This document shows, one piece after another, positions 37,883-50,343 of a stretch of 64,000 bases of DNA. The stretch is from Hypomesus transpacificus (lineage: Eukaryota; Chordata; Actinopteri; Osmeriformes; Osmeridae). The notes under the pieces are model-generated. The model was not told the DNA's origin. It did no database searches and was given only the letters and a program-made list of their open reading frames with translations. The position numbers were made by a program, and so were the translations under genes. Every line of letters starts with the position of its first letter. The first letter of the stretch is position 1. The stretch spans positions 562,840-626,839 of the forward strand of contig NW_025813696.1 of assembly GCF_021917145.1 (NCBI RefSeq), written 5' to 3'.

Positions 37883-39124
37883 TCTGCGGGAATATAACAC
37901 TGCTTGCTACGGTTTCATAACAATGTATGTGAGCAATGGTGGGCAACCATTTCTCGGTCTTAAACAGGCGTAGGCCTCGACTTCTAACCTAGTTAGACTA
38001 TCTAGCTATTAGCTGTGACGGATTTATCAGCCGACTCTGCTTAAGAACACAAAACATTGAATTAAACTTACCGTATATCACTTAGTTATCTGTATATGTA
38101 TTGTACGTATGATAATTTACCTTACCTTAATTGTAAGTCGATTAGCTTCAAGTAATAATAAGACAAAAACACAACTAAATCTTCGGGGTCACGCCGCTAA
38201 CACTGCATGAACTCAAGCCACCACTAGTGCGTCGCGCTTCTGATGTCGACAGACCTTATGCTGTCGGCTCCATTTGCCTGCACGATAAACGTTATTAAAT
38301 ACAGATTAACTTCTATATTTGAACTCGTCAGAATAAAATTTATTATAATTGAGATTTACTGTATCGACGCATCCGTTCATTCCGTACACTGAAAATATAT
38401 TTGCTTAAATATAGAAAAACTGGCAAATCGTAAGACAGTCAGTTGTCCGTCATTGTTGTCATTCTTTTTCTTTACAGGGCCGTCTGGCGGTGCACCTAGA
38501 TTGCGTCTGTTTCACAAGTGGTCAGCCAGGTCCACCACTTGGAGGTGTGTTGAACAAAATACACATAACCTGTGATTGGAAAGGTATGAAACGTGTCTGT
38601 GTCCTTTAAAGTCTGCAATCTAATTATTATATTCTAATGAAACCGTTTTGCCGGTTAAAGCGATTCCTACCACAAAATGAGTCAAAACGAATGTACCGAG
38701 GATAAGGACCTAAGGCTCTAAAATCAACACGAGCTTGGTTTTTATGTTGTACTGCTGCACGCGCCGCACATGCTTGTTTAATTTCACGTGAGTTTTGTTT
38801 GTATCGTTATGGACCAGTTGCAATGTTGGTTATTGTTTTGTGGTTAAATTCCGTGTTCCAAAAAGTGATACTGCTGACAACGGGTAATGTGGCCTGCAGA
38901 AACAAAGCGATGTGATGATAAACGTTAAAACGTAAACGTGACTTTTTCTCGGTCCTGCCCTTTATTCTTAGCTCGCGAGCTACACTTAGTTGGATTCTTC
39001 CAGGTGTCCATTTGCACACCTGCATACAAAGTTTATCAGTGTTAAGTCAGCACCTGTAGTCTGTAGGCTCAATTCTCTTCGTTAATCTTCTGCCTGGCTC
39101 CTCTGACAGACTAAGCCTTCAGCG
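37883..39124. promoter_or_regulatory. shared intergenic promoter region (zinc-finger gene / tex10)
   Basis: The start codons of two divergent genes are 1.24 kb apart with no other gene between. The interval must contain both promoters and 5' UTRs. A possible tex10 5' UTR acceptor (ctctgacag) is at about 39106-39114. No TATA box could be assigned. Confidence 0.5.
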
Positions 39125-40217
39125 ATGACTAAAAGCAAGAAGAAGAGGCAGGATGACTTCCAGAAGGTCAAACTCAAAGTGGGAAAGCTCAAACCCAAAG
39201 CAGACAACGCCACCAGCGTGAACTTCCGCACCAAGGGAATCCACCTGACAGAGCAGCTCAAGAAAGATGCAAGTGGACCTACTACACACAGACAACTCAG
39301 CATCAAGGTACAAACAGCACACCTGCACAAAGTTCTGAAGCTGGGAATCTGAGCGTAACCATCCTTCCTTCCTTCCTTCCTTCCTTCCTTCCTTCCTTCC
39401 TTCCTTCCTTCCTTCCTTCCTTCCTTCCTTCCTTCCTTCCTTCCCATCATCCCTTCCCCTCCTCCAGGATCTGCTGTCCCAGCTGCACCACTACAGCAGC
39501 ATTGTGAAGCAGACAGCCCTGTTGGGCCTAAAGGAGCTTCTGACTCTCCACCCCTCTGTGCTGGAGCAGCACCTCTCCCGCCTGCTGTCCGAGGTGGCTG
39601 CCGTGTTCACAGACAAGGACCCCAACGTACGGGCGGCCGCCACACGCCTGCTCAGGTCACACCTCTCCAGCCATGGTTCTAGTTACTAGTTTTTTTTGTT
39701 GTTGAAAATAAGTATATTTTCTCTTCCTCTGAGACAATCAGATAGGAATCCTGGACAACCCTGAATGAGTAAGCGTCTGTGTTGTCTGAGCAGGTTTGTG
39801 GCTCAGTGTGTTCCTGCCGACCGTGCGGCTCCCTTCTTCCCCCTGCTCAGCGCCCACCTGTCCTGTGCCATGACACACATCGAGGCAGGCATCCAGAAGG
39901 ACGCCCTGGCCGTCCTGGACGTGCTGCTGGATCACTACCCCGGCCTGCTGGCCGCGCGCCCCGCCCTGCTGCTCACCAACTTCCTGGAGCTCATCTCACA
40001 CAGACGCGTGGTGGGAGGGGCCAGTGCGGTGGGAGGGGCCAGGACCCAGGAGACCATTGGGAGGAGCTGGGCACTGTCAGTCAACCCTAGCAGGGCTGTG
40101 ACTGGCCAGCAGTGGAGACTGACGGTTCTCCTCAGGTGAGGACAGGTGGACCCTCTCAGACCTCCACCTGCAGCAGATGGCAGGAATGAGAAAAGTGTCT
40201 GACTGATTTGGTTGTTG

Positions 40218-40273
<56 letters not shown>

Positions 40274-41481
40274 CAGGCTTGGGCTGTTCCTCCAGGCGGT
40301 GGTGGAGGAGAGGCCAGCAGAGGAAGAGGGGGTTCGAGTCCCAGGTGATGGAGTGTTTCTGTCCAGAGGAGAGGGAGGGGTGAGCACAGCCCTAGAACTC
40401 ACCTGGGAGGAGCTCACCTACAGCAGGGTCGGGGTTCAGCTGTTTGAACACTCAGGGGCCAAACCCACTCCACACTCCACCTTCAGACTCAGGTGAACAC
40501 AGCACCACCACTCTGGAGAGATCCAGGAATGTGCCCTCTGAGGGAGGACTGCTAAAACACTCCTTTTTCTAACGTTTTCTCCTTTTCTATTCTTTTGTTC
40601 CCTATACAGGCCCGAGGTTGAACCAGGGTCTGGAGTGGGTGAGGGTCTGGACTCAGCTGAGGCTGTGCTGGGCTTTGCTGCCACGCTGGTACCCCTGCTG
40701 CTGGAAGTGTGGGTAGAAGCCAGCGCCAGTGAGCGGGCCCAGACTGACAGTGCTCACCTTCTCACCCCAGACTCCATGGCTCTGATGTTCCAAGTCCTCT
40801 CCATCCTGCAGCTGGTCAGGAGGCTGGCACCGCAAAAGGAGCACCAGGACACCCTGGTGAGACACACACACACACACACACACACAGATCGGACGTGCGG
40901 TTTGTGAGTGACAATAGTTGTGTTTTTGTGTCATAGGATGCTTGGTTCCGTAGTGAGTACCTGGCTGATTTTAAGCAGCACTTTATGAAGAACTTCCCCT
41001 ACGGCGCCCTGGACACACCTAAACCCCGGAGGAAGGCGGACGCCAAAAGGTGAGGCCAGCCAGATCCATCCTGTGGGGGTTGCTGTACGATGGCTTCACC
41101 CTCTGAACCAGCAGTTACACTTGTGAGGAAAGGAGTCGTGTTAGTAACATGTTTGTTGCTTGGTCAGGACCAAGCAGATGGCAGCGGCCCCTGGACAGAC
41201 GGTTGAGCCCCTGGCCCTTAACGTGGCCCTGTGTCAGGTCATGGTGTCCCTCAGCCAGAGGGAGGGGCCAGGACAGGAGCCCGACGCTGATTGGCTGATG
41301 CCCCTGAAGACGTTTGTAAGAGAGACTCTGTCCAGCGGCGTCAAGCTGGGCAACAGACACCTGCACACTCTGCTGGACACAGTGTGGAAGATGGTGCTCA
41401 CACAGAGGAGTCGGGGTGAGGAAGCGTGGGGAGGACCCTTCAAACATGGGAAGCCTCATTACACTCATTCTTTCAGTTTTT

Positions 41482-41541
<60 letters not shown>

Positions 41542-44096
41542 CTGTAACTGAGGACTTGTTGCAGGCTGTGTGTGTTCAGTACAAGCTGAGAAACCTGAGC
41601 CTGCAGACCCGCTCCCTGCTGCTGTCCTTCTACAGCAGGCTGTACCTGCAGGAGCACACACACACACACATCGCCAGGTAGTTGCCTGGAACACAACACA
41701 GGTACTGATGTTTGCTTTCCATCTGAGTGAGTTGTGTAGCCCAGCCTGTGTGTGTGTAGGAGTCGCGTGCTGTCTCGGTGGTTGGCTGCTCTGCCTGTGC
41801 AGCTGTCCCAGCTGGGCCCCCGTAACCCTGCCCTGTCCTCCTGGCTCCTGCTGTCCATCCAGGCTGCAGCCTCGCGGGGCAACAAGGACCTGCTGAACAG
41901 CCTGCAGGCTAACGCCCTCCAGCTCTACGGTACAGGCACACACGTCAGTTGAAACTGATGAAATAATAAGTAAATCACACAATTACTACCAGTGTATTAA
42001 TACTTGTGTGACCTTGCACAGCAGTGGAGTGAGTCAGTTGTTGTGACACTTATGGAAGATATATTCAATTCAATGTTTTGAATTTTAAAAGGCATTGAAT
42101 ACTTAATATTGAAATTTAAACAACACCGAATTCTCATATGAATATATTTCAATGTAAAACAAAATTCAGGTTGCTCAAATTCAAGTCTAAAAAAATAGAA
42201 TGCGTTTTCTCTTCTCTATTGCTCCATTGCTCTAGCTATCCTTGGTGTCCCGGATGTTGCAATCTGAATTTAAGATCAACATTTTTTGGCTCGAATTTGA
42301 TAGACTACATTGAAATATATATTCATTCATATGTGAATTTGGTGTTTCACAACATGATGTCACTGATCAGGATCATCCTCAAGGGGGCAGTACAGCTCCT
42401 AGTCCAGAACAGGACGAGTCAGACAGCTGAGTTTGGTTGTGTGTAGCATAGAGACCAGGGGGGGAGGGGAGGGGGGAGGGGGAGGCTGCCACAGAGCAAT
42501 TCACCCTCACAAGACTCCTTTTGTCTGAAATGTCGGTGACATAAGCAGCATGCGTCAGAGACCACCGTAACACACACACACTCACCATAACACACGCACA
42601 CACACCGTAACACACACACACACACCGTAACACACACACACACCGTAACACACACACCGTAACACACACACACACACACCGTAACACACACACCGTAACA
42701 CACACACACACACCAGAACATGCACACGCTCCATAATATGCACACAGTCAGCCTCAGGATTAACTGTCCCGTCACTAAAGCGGATATGTCTGTCTGTCTG
42801 TGTCTGTCTCTATCTGTGTCTGTCTCTATCTGTGACTGTCTATCTGTGACTGTCTAGGGCGTGACTCACCACTCATGAACGCTTTCTGTTTTCCCACTCC
42901 TTACAATAGTTGTAGTTCCTCTTTGATTCCCCAGGAGGGCAGTGTTGTGCTATGCATGGGACTGTAAGGGGGGGGTCTTTCCTCTATGCTAATAGTGTGT
43001 GCAGGGCCGCCGCTAGGAATTCTTGGCCCTATGAAAAAACAAACAAAAGTTGATCATTTCTATTTGTTTTTCATGGGGCCCCTGTCAGTCAGGGCTTGGA
43101 ATCGTCATAACCTTTCCCCCCCTATACGGCGTGTGTGTGTAGATCCTCAGGAGGGTAGTGTGGTGTTGTTGCCGGCAGAGTCTCAGCAGCGATTGGTGCA
43201 GCTGCTCTATTTCCTCCCTGTGATGTCACAGTCTCTAATGGCCAATCTGAGTCGCTGCTGCACCGCCGGGCGCATCTCAGCAGGGCTGGCCGCGTCGCTC
43301 ATCCGCATCATTCACTTCAGGTCAGAACAACAGAGTGTGTGTGTCTGTGTGTGATCTGTGTCTGTGTGTGTGTCTGTGTGTGTGTGTGTCTGTGTGTGTG
43401 TGTGTCTGTGTGTGTCTGTGTGTGTGTGTGTCTGTGTGTGTGTGTGTGTCTGTGTGTGTGTGTCAGTCGGCAGTTGGTTTTGCTCTAAATGGAATAACCC
43501 TATTCAGCCCCTAAAGACACAGCTAGGATCATGCGCCTAGATCTAACCCTAGATCTAACCCTAACCCTAGATCTAACCCTAACCCTAGATCTGTAGCTGT
43601 CACTGAGTCACATGTGTACGTTAATACACACATGCATGCACACACACACGCAAGTACACACACACGATGAATTGAAGAGCTGTGATCTTCACATCCTCTG
43701 GTAGGCACTGATGCTCCTTTTGAGACCAGATCCAGAGCCCTTGTTAACAGCTTTAGAAAGTGCTATTCTGTGTCCTGATCAGGCCTAGTCTGCTGTTTGC
43801 AGAGAAGTCATGCCCGCTCTTTTAGATAAGTCTTCTGGGCCATGCTCTGGGCCCTGGTGCATGGCTGTGATGTCATTGCCTGCATCACTGCTGTTGCCGT
43901 GTGGTTGAGCTTGTTACCTTGACGTTACTGGGGCAGGGCTTCACTAACCTGGCAAGATGGGCAGGGGTGAGAAAGTCGGGGTGTGTATGTGTGTGAGGAT
44001 GAAGAGCACAAAGAGCTCTTTGGGATGTGGAATGTAGTTGTCGTCACAGAAAGTTGGCAATATCTTTCTGTCTGCACGTGTCTGTATGACTTATGG

Positions 44097-44141
<45 letters not shown>

Positions 44142-47100
44142 CAGCCCTTTCAGAATGTGTCCTGACGATGACAATATGTCCTTTTATTTGAATGGTCAAA
44201 GTAGAATAACGTGTGTGTAATAATGTAACTAATACTAATACTATACTAATAATGTGTGTGTGTTCCAGGTCTTCTCTGAGGGGCTGGTCTGTAGGGAGCC
44301 AGGACGTGGCCCTGCGAGATGTGGACTACATCAGCTTCCTGTTCTCCACTCTCACAGGTCAGGTGCACGTTCCTGTGTACGTCAGCCCCAGCCTCCCTGT
44401 GTCCTGTTACCCTGCTCATCAACACAGTCCTCCCTGTGTCCTGTTACCCTGCTCATCAACACAGTCCTCCCTGTGTCCTGTTACCCTGCTCATCAACAGT
44501 CCTCCCTGTGTCCTGTAACCCTGCTCATCAACACAGTCCTCCCTGTGTCCTGTTACCCTGCTCAACAGTCCTCCCTGTGTCCTGTAACCCTGCTCATCAA
44601 CACAGTCCTCCCTGTGTCCTGTAACCCTGCTCATCAACACAGTCCTCCCTGTGTCCTGTAACCCTGCTCATCAACACAGTCCTCCCTGTGTCCTGTAACC
44701 CTGCTCATCAACACAGTCCTCCCTGTATCCTGTTACCCTGCTCATCAACACAGTCCTCCCTGTGTCCTGTTACCCTGCTCATGAACTCAGTCCTTCCTGT
44801 GTCCTGTTACCCTGCTCATGAACTCAGTCCTTCCTGTTCCCAACTGTATGTATGTATGTCTCTCTCAGGCTTCTCGTCTGATGAGCTAACTACACTACAG
44901 GAAGCGGGCGATGGGAGTGTCCTCCCGCCCTCCCCCTTGTCCCCCCTCAGCCTGTATCACACACCCCTGGAGCAGTTCACACACCACTGGGACGTTGTAG
45001 AGGTAAGTGACTGAACTGCCCCCTGCACGCGAACACACACACCTAAACCCTTATAGGACCAGGCCTTGTGTTGGTGGCCCAGCTGGGCCTGGGAGAAGTG
45101 TAATGTGGAGGAAGGGATGATGTGTGGAGGGGGTAGTATCATATGAGAGCAGGGAGTCATGGAGGGGTATCTACCTGCAGATGGGTTAGGGTTAGTAACC
45201 CTGCAGATGGGTTAGGGTTAGTAACCCTGCAGATGAAGGTGTTGGTATTCCAGGCCGAGCTCTGGTGTGTCAGTTCCCCCTGGTCTCTCTCTCCCCCTGG
45301 TCTCTCTCTCCCCCTGGTCTCTCTCTCCCCCTGGTCTCTCTCTCCCCCTGGTCTCTCTCTCCCCCTGGTCTCTCTCTCCCCCTGGTCTGTCTCCCTCCCT
45401 GGTCTCTCCCCCTGGTCTCTCTCTCCCCCTGGTCTCTCTCTCCCCCTGGTCTGTCTCCCTCCCTGGTCTCTCTCTCCCCCTGGTCTGTCTCCCTCCCTCT
45501 CAGAGAGGGAAGCTTTATCCTGCCTCTCAGGCTGAGTGGGGACTCTTTATCGCGTTGCGCAGGTTGGAGATGTGTGCTTATCGGGGAAGGAGGAAACTGA
45601 GAAATGCTAATGAGAGCCCCTGGCATAACGGGAGTGTGACATTTCTGTTCGAAAATTACCTTTAACGCAGCCGTGGCCCAGGGCTAGAAGTGTGTGTGTG
45701 TGTGTGTTGGGGGGGGGGGGGGGGGGGGGGGGGGAGGGAATAATCACTAATTCTGCTCCTCAATTAAGGTCTCAGATCGTGCCTCTCTCATCTCTCTGTC
45801 TGAGTCAATCCCAGACTAGAGGAGAGGGGCGGGGGGGGGGGGGGCGGTATTGAGGGACGGACCTCGTCAGCTCTGATTCTACTAATGAGATGGGATTGTT
45901 TTTTCAGGGCAGTGAGAATGCCAACAGGTGCACAGGTCTTGGGGCTGTCACAGTGATGGAGAGAACACACACAGCTACATTTGATAGATGCTAATGAGAA
46001 TTTTGATTTGAAATTAATGAGGAAAAGTTGAGTATCGTTTCTCAGTTGTGAAAGTTAGTGTGATTGCCCTCTGTCTAGCTTGGACTCTTCTACTTGGTGT
46101 GTGTGTGTGTGATGGTGGATGGACTGGTGTGTTTTCATAAAGACCATAAAGAAGCATGAAGTGACATTTTCCTGGAGAGCAAGTTGTGTGAGGTGTAACA
46201 ACCTTCAAGTACGTTTTGGATACGATACGTTTGTGTGCTGAGACGTACTGCGCTAACCGGTCTGTCTAGTTAGGTTTACCATATGGGCGTGACTTTAAGT
46301 AGTGCGATTGATAAATACTCTGACATCTGAGGCTCCATAGCTCAGTGGTTAGAGCACTGGTCTTGTGAACCAGGGGTCACGAGTTCAAATCTCGTTGGGG
46401 CCTTACTATTGCATTTTAATCACTCCCAACGGGTGGATTTTTACCTTCCAACCAACATGTGTAAAGATTGGAGACAGGTAACAACCTGACAACCTTTAGA
46501 TTGGAGACAGGTAACAACCTGACAACCTTTAGTAGTAGATACCAATCTGCCTACCCCCTGAAATCTACAGATGTTTCCCCTCTTCGAAAGACACCTTTCT
46601 AGGGAAGAACATACAAGGGTTCTATACCTTTGTCTCAGAGTGGATGATCGGATGAGGCTGCTCTCAGTTTCACCTGGTCAGAGCAGATCCTTCTTTAATA
46701 CTGCAGTATCCATCCAGTACTTAAAGGCAGTATGTCTCTTTAGTCATTATGTTCTAACCTGTCAGTCTAGTCTGGTTTGACATGCCTGAGTGTGTGATAG
46801 GTGTGCCTCTTTATAAAAGATGTTGACGGGTGTTTGTTCACGTGCGGCTCCATAGCTCAGTGGTTAGAGCACTGGTCTTGTAAACCAGGGGTCACGAGTT
46901 CGAGTCTCGTTGGGGCCTGTTTGTTTTACCACTAGACCAGCGGTTCCCAAACTTTTTAGGCCACGACCCCTTTGACATCCCGACCGGGTTCACGCACCCC
47001 CCACTCCCCCACACCTTAAAAAGAAAGCAACAGAGCCTATTTATAGCCCCATTAAAATCGGACCAATGAGAGAACAGTTTGCTTGCGTGTGGAGCTTGTT

Positions 47101-49554
47101 TATAAGATTTAGTCCGCTGTTAAATGTTGCATTGTAAACACAAACCGAACAAAGGGGCAACTGCAACATTTTATCATATTAATCCCTGAATCGGAACAAA
47201 GTAAACGAACTACAGGTGTGAAAACGCCCTGAAACACTGCAACAAAGTCAGAATCAAAAATCAAGCATCAGAATGCTTGATTTCATCTACCAGTATTATA
47301 ATTTACAGTAAAGTAACACAAGTGATTCAAACTGTAGTTTCTAGTCTTCATCATCACTTTCAATAACACATTTTCGCTGCTTCTGAATTTCCTCATGGCT
47401 GTGTATGTCTATCAATATCGCTCATTTGGAAGATGATGTCAGAGGGCAATACAGATCCATATCAGACCGGCGAGGAGAGCAGTATGCGGCTGGCATGACT
47501 ACCCATTAGCCAATCAGAACGCTCGTACTGTCGTTGCCATATCATAATTAATATGAATGAGTACACCATTAGACCACCATTACATTTTTCCTCTCGCGCA
47601 CCACACTTTGGGAATCCCTGCACTACACTGACCCCTGCAATGCAACAGGACATCTCAAGGTCATTAGATACAGCAAGTACCAAAGAAGTTGGTCACATAA
47701 ACTGGTGTCCAGGTGTGTTTGTCCAGGTGACGAATAGCCTGATGGAAAATGAGTGTGTGAGAGAGATGGGCAGAAAAGGATGACAATGGTTCATGTGTGT
47801 ACTGTAGATGGGGCATGTATGTAGATGGGGCATGTGTGTAGATGGGGCATGTGTGTAGATGGGGCATGTGTTTGTGTAGACCTGGCCCAATTGCCCAATT
47901 TTAGTATGAGCCTAATTATTGCCTCTTTTAAAACCAGTGATTTATATTTTATTAATCTATATACCATCCATATTTCAAATCCAGAAAATAATAGAACACG
48001 TGTGAACTATTCCTTTAACATTGTCCCAGACTGTGAACTATGCCTTTAACATTGTCCCAGACTGTGAACTATGCCTTTAACATTGTCCCAGAGTGTGAAG
48101 GTAATGTGGTTAGCCTGATGAGTGGCTGGTTGGGGCAGAGAGAGTGATGTGTGCGTGCCTCTCATGTTCCCTGTAATGTCGTTACTGCTATTAGATTTCA
48201 CCCCACTTACACACGTGCTCACTCACTTCCTTATTATTTGTAGGCTCATGAAACATTGTAAAAAAGAAAAAAGGTCTAATTGTCCATGTATCAGCCTGTC
48301 TGGCCTCAGGGGCTCAGAAAGAAACTATTATTAAATGTGTAATTGGAGCCACAGGAAGTGATGTATGTGTCTGTCTTTGTCCACAGGAAGTGTGCCGCTG
48401 CCTGGAGACATCAGGGTCGAGGTCCCAGTGTTTTGATGTGCTGCAGAATGGCATTTGCAAACACCTGGTGAGAGTTTGGTCCTCCCACCTGAACGCGTGG
48501 ACCCGGAGGGTTCCATCCAGCTTCCTAACCCTGTCCTTCTCCCCCTCCCCTGCTGCAGACCAAGCTGCAGGTGGTTCCAGACAGCATGGCTGCAGGGCTG
48601 CTGAGAGCCATGGCACGCCTGCTGGAGCCCTCTGTCCTGCCCAGCGAGGCCCTGCTGCGCTTCCTGTCGCTCTGCTGCCTCAGCCTACTGGCCCTGCTCT
48701 CTTCCCTGCAGCACGACCCACACTCACACAGCAACCACAAGAGGTCTGTGTGTGTGTTTCGCTCAGTCTCATGCTCCTAGACAAACAGAATATCCACAAT
48801 TATTTAGATAATGGAGATCAATCTGCTTTGATCTAGTTCAGGGCCGAGTGCGTGCTTCTAGTGTGTGTGTGTGTGTGTGTGTGTTTGTGTATATATATGT
48901 GTGTGTGTATAACTCCAGTGTCTGCCTCACTCTCCCCAGGGAGGCAGTGTTGGATGCGTGTGTGTGTGCTCTGAGCAGTGTTCCCAGGCTGCTGCGCATG
49001 CTGCTGCAGTCTCTGCGGCCGGCTGACCTGTGTGAGGAGGAGCTCCCTCAGCTGGGCCACATCCTGACTCTCCTGCTGCAGCATGCGCCCATGCGCAGCC
49101 ACCTGCTGGCCAACGTTGCGCCGCTGCAACACGTCCTGCAGGAACTGATGGTGAACAGCCTCTCTCTCTCTGTCACACTCTCTGTCTCTCTCTCTGTTTC
49201 TCTATCTCGCTCTCTCCAGTGTCTCTAATAGACACAGTGAGTCTGTCACATTAACAGTGAGGTTACACGGTTTGTCACATGGCTTTCAGGTTGTTCTGAC
49301 TGTGTTCTGACTGCGTGTGTGTTCTGACTGTGTTCTGACTGCGTGTGTGTTCTGACTGCGTGTGTGTTCTGACTGTGTTCTGACTGCGTGTGTGTTCTGA
49401 CTGCGTGTGTGTTCTGACTGCGTGTGTGTTCTGTGTGTTGTAGAGGTACTGCCGTGGCGAGGCAAGGCAGCAGTGGTTGACAGACCTGATGTACTGCTAC
49501 AGTGTCACCATGGCCAGTCACCATGGCAACCTGGGTCTTCGAGAAATCTACTGA
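39125..49554 (+). CDS. tex10: testis-expressed 10 (rixosome/5FMC, Ipi1-like)
   Basis: TEX10 is the Ipi1-like HEAT/armadillo scaffold of the nuclear complex with LAS1L, NOL9, WDR18 and SENP3 that processes ITS2 in 60S ribosome assembly. Exons: 39125-39307, 39468-39655, 39794-40135, 40277-40492, 40610-40856, 40937-41049, 41168-41415, 41542-41677, 41760-41929, 43143-43320, 44269-44357, 44869-45002, 48387-48467, 48559-48743, 48940-49150, 49444-49554. All GT-AG and in phase; 943 aa (human 929). Landmarks: the basic start [81 protein letters not shown] and the C-terminal [15 protein letters not shown] at 39125 matches the human start. The 3' UTR runs to about 50320 and contains a minisatellite. Intron 12 (3.4 kb) hosts two tRNA genes and a hAT element. 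Confidence 0.97.
39358..39444. repeat. (CCTT)n microsatellite
   Basis: About 21 uninterrupted ccttccttcc tetramers in tex10 intron 1, ending just before the exon 2 acceptor, where they lengthen the pyrimidine tract. Confidence 0.97.
40220..40272. repeat. (GT)n before tex10 exon 4
   Basis: A pure GT run abuts the acceptor gtgacag. A similar run precedes exon 8 at 41487-41540. Confidence 0.97.
42560..42720. repeat. (CA)n with ccgtaa interruptions
   Basis: Units of cacacacaccgtaa repeated about eight times in tex10 intron 9. The rest of 41930-43142 shows no gene. Confidence 0.9.
43325..43465. repeat. (GT)n/(GTCT)n microsatellite
   Basis: Simple repeat starting right after the tex10 exon 10 donor. 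A short taaccctaaccctagatc array follows at 43540-43592. Confidence 0.95.
44375..44840. repeat. about 37-bp minisatellite in tex10 intron 11
   Basis: About 12 copies of a unit containing tcctccctgtgtcctgtaac and tgctcatcaacacag fill the intron between exons 11 and 12. Confidence 0.95.
45275..45495. repeat. 16-bp pyrimidine minisatellite
   Basis: About 14 copies of cccctggtctctctct with a variant (ctgtctccct) in tex10 intron 12. Confidence 0.95.
45709..45734 (+). repeat. 26-base poly(G) tract
   Basis: Uninterrupted G run next to a (GT)n. A second G-rich run lies at 45831-45844. Both are in tex10 intron 12 and could form G-quadruplexes or cause polymerase slippage. Confidence 0.9.
46331..46403 (+). 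tRNA. tRNA-Thr (anticodon TGT), copy 1
   Basis: The 73-nt sequence folds as a full cloverleaf. The acceptor stem pairs ggctcca with tggggcc, the D arm has agctcagtggttagagc, the anticodon arm is ctggt-cttgtga-accag with anticodon TGT, and the T arm is gttcaaat. A and B boxes are intact. It differs from copy 2 at few sites, including G in place of A at position 37. It lies in tex10 intron 12 on the same strand. Confidence 0.9.
46846..46918 (+). tRNA. tRNA-Thr (anticodon TGT), copy 2
   Basis: Same cloverleaf as the copy 443 bp upstream, with loop cttgtaa (canonical A37) and B box ggttcgagtc-type (gttcgagtc). A short t-rich stretch (gtttgtttt) after it can end pol III transcription. It is followed 19 bp later by a hAT element. 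Confidence 0.93.
46938..47620. mobile_element. non-autonomous hAT element with 8-bp TSD
   Basis: Ends are cagcggttcccaaac and ctttgggaatccctg (imperfect inverted repeats of the Charlie-like type). They are flanked by cactagac at 46930-46937 and cactacac at 47621-47628, an 8-bp target duplication with one change. The 683-bp interior has no transposase ORF. Confidence 0.85.
47629..47793 (+). repeat. dispersed duplicate, copy 1
   Basis: About 165 bp starting gacccctgcaatgcaacagg is almost identical (about four mismatches seen) to 51807-51972. Both copies run into a minisatellite of gtgtgtagatgggg units (47795-47875 here). Confidence 0.9.
49290..49440. repeat. 17-bp repeat before tex10 exon 16
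   Basis: About nine copies of gttctgactgcgtgtgt end at the exon 16 acceptor (tgttgtag). Confidence 0.93.
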
Positions 49555-49754
49555 CCACACCCATCACACCTGGAGCCTTCATCCCCTTGCAGGCCTCTCC
49601 AGAATTTCAACACAGGACCACATTGAATAGAGCAGACATGCTTCTTGGCCATATGGGCTAAAGATGCTCGTGGGCTCTGTACATTACATTTGTATGTTAG
49701 ATTTTTTTGTGAATTCCCAGAAATCGATCTCTGGCCTGTGCTCCTCACAGACAC

Positions 49755-50225
49755 AGGCCACACCCCTCAGACAGACAGGCCACACCCCTCAGACAGACAG
49801 GCCACACCCCTCAGACAGACAGGCCACACCCCTCAGACAGACAGGCCACACCCCTCAGACAGACAGGCCACACCCCTCAGACAGACAGGCCACACCCCTC
49901 AGACACAGGCCACACCCCTCAGATAGACAGGCACAAGCCACACCCCTCAGACAGACAGGCCACACCCCTCAGACAGACAGGCCACACCCCTCAGACAGAC
50001 AGGCCACACCCCTCAGACAGACAGGCCGCACCCCTCAGACAGGCACAGGCCGCACCCCTCAGACAGGCACAGGCCACACCCCTCAGACAGACACAGGCCA
50101 CACCCCTCAGACAGGCACAGGCCGCACCCCTCAGACAGGCACAGGCCACACCCCTCAGACAGGCACAGGCCACACCCCTCAGACAGACACAGGCCACCCC
50201 CCTCAGACAGGCACAGGCCACACCC
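49755..50225. repeat. 20-bp minisatellite in the tex10 3' UTR
   Basis: More than 20 copies of cacacccctcagacagacag and variants, transcribed as part of the presumed 3' UTR. Confidence 0.93.
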
Positions 50226-50294
50226 ACTCTGAGAGGGCTGTACAGTGTTCCAGCCTCCCACTCTAAGATGGCTGTTACACACTTTTGTTAGCAA

Positions 50295-50311
50295 AATAAA
50301 AGTTTAATAAA
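50295..50311 (+). terminator. tex10 poly(A) signals
   Basis: Two aataaa hexamers at 50295-50300 and 50306-50311, about 740 bp after the stop codon. Confidence 0.8.
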
Positions 50312-50337
50312 ATGTGAGTTACGTTTGTCATTCTTTT

Positions 50338-50343
50338 TTTATT
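50338..50343 (-). terminator. candidate invs poly(A) signal
   Basis: Plus-strand tttatt reads AATAAA on the minus strand. It is the first clear signal past the invs stop codon (51076) and lies 27 bp from the tex10 signals. Positions 50350-50880 otherwise hold no gene and would be invs 3' UTR. Confidence 0.5.

Noticed and set aside
42925..42965. Duplicate start of tex10 exon 10 (ccaggagggcagtgttgtgc)
   Set aside because: Similarity is short (about 20 bases), and exon 9 joins the copy at 43143 in phase with full conservation.
43002..43090. Transposon terminus starting cagggccgccgctagg
   Set aside because: It resembles known fish element ends, but no matching inverted end or target duplication could be found.
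45490..45665. Extra tex10 exon
   Set aside because: Exons 12 and 13 are both phase 0 and join to give the conserved human order (HHWDVVE-EVCRCLE), leaving no room for it.
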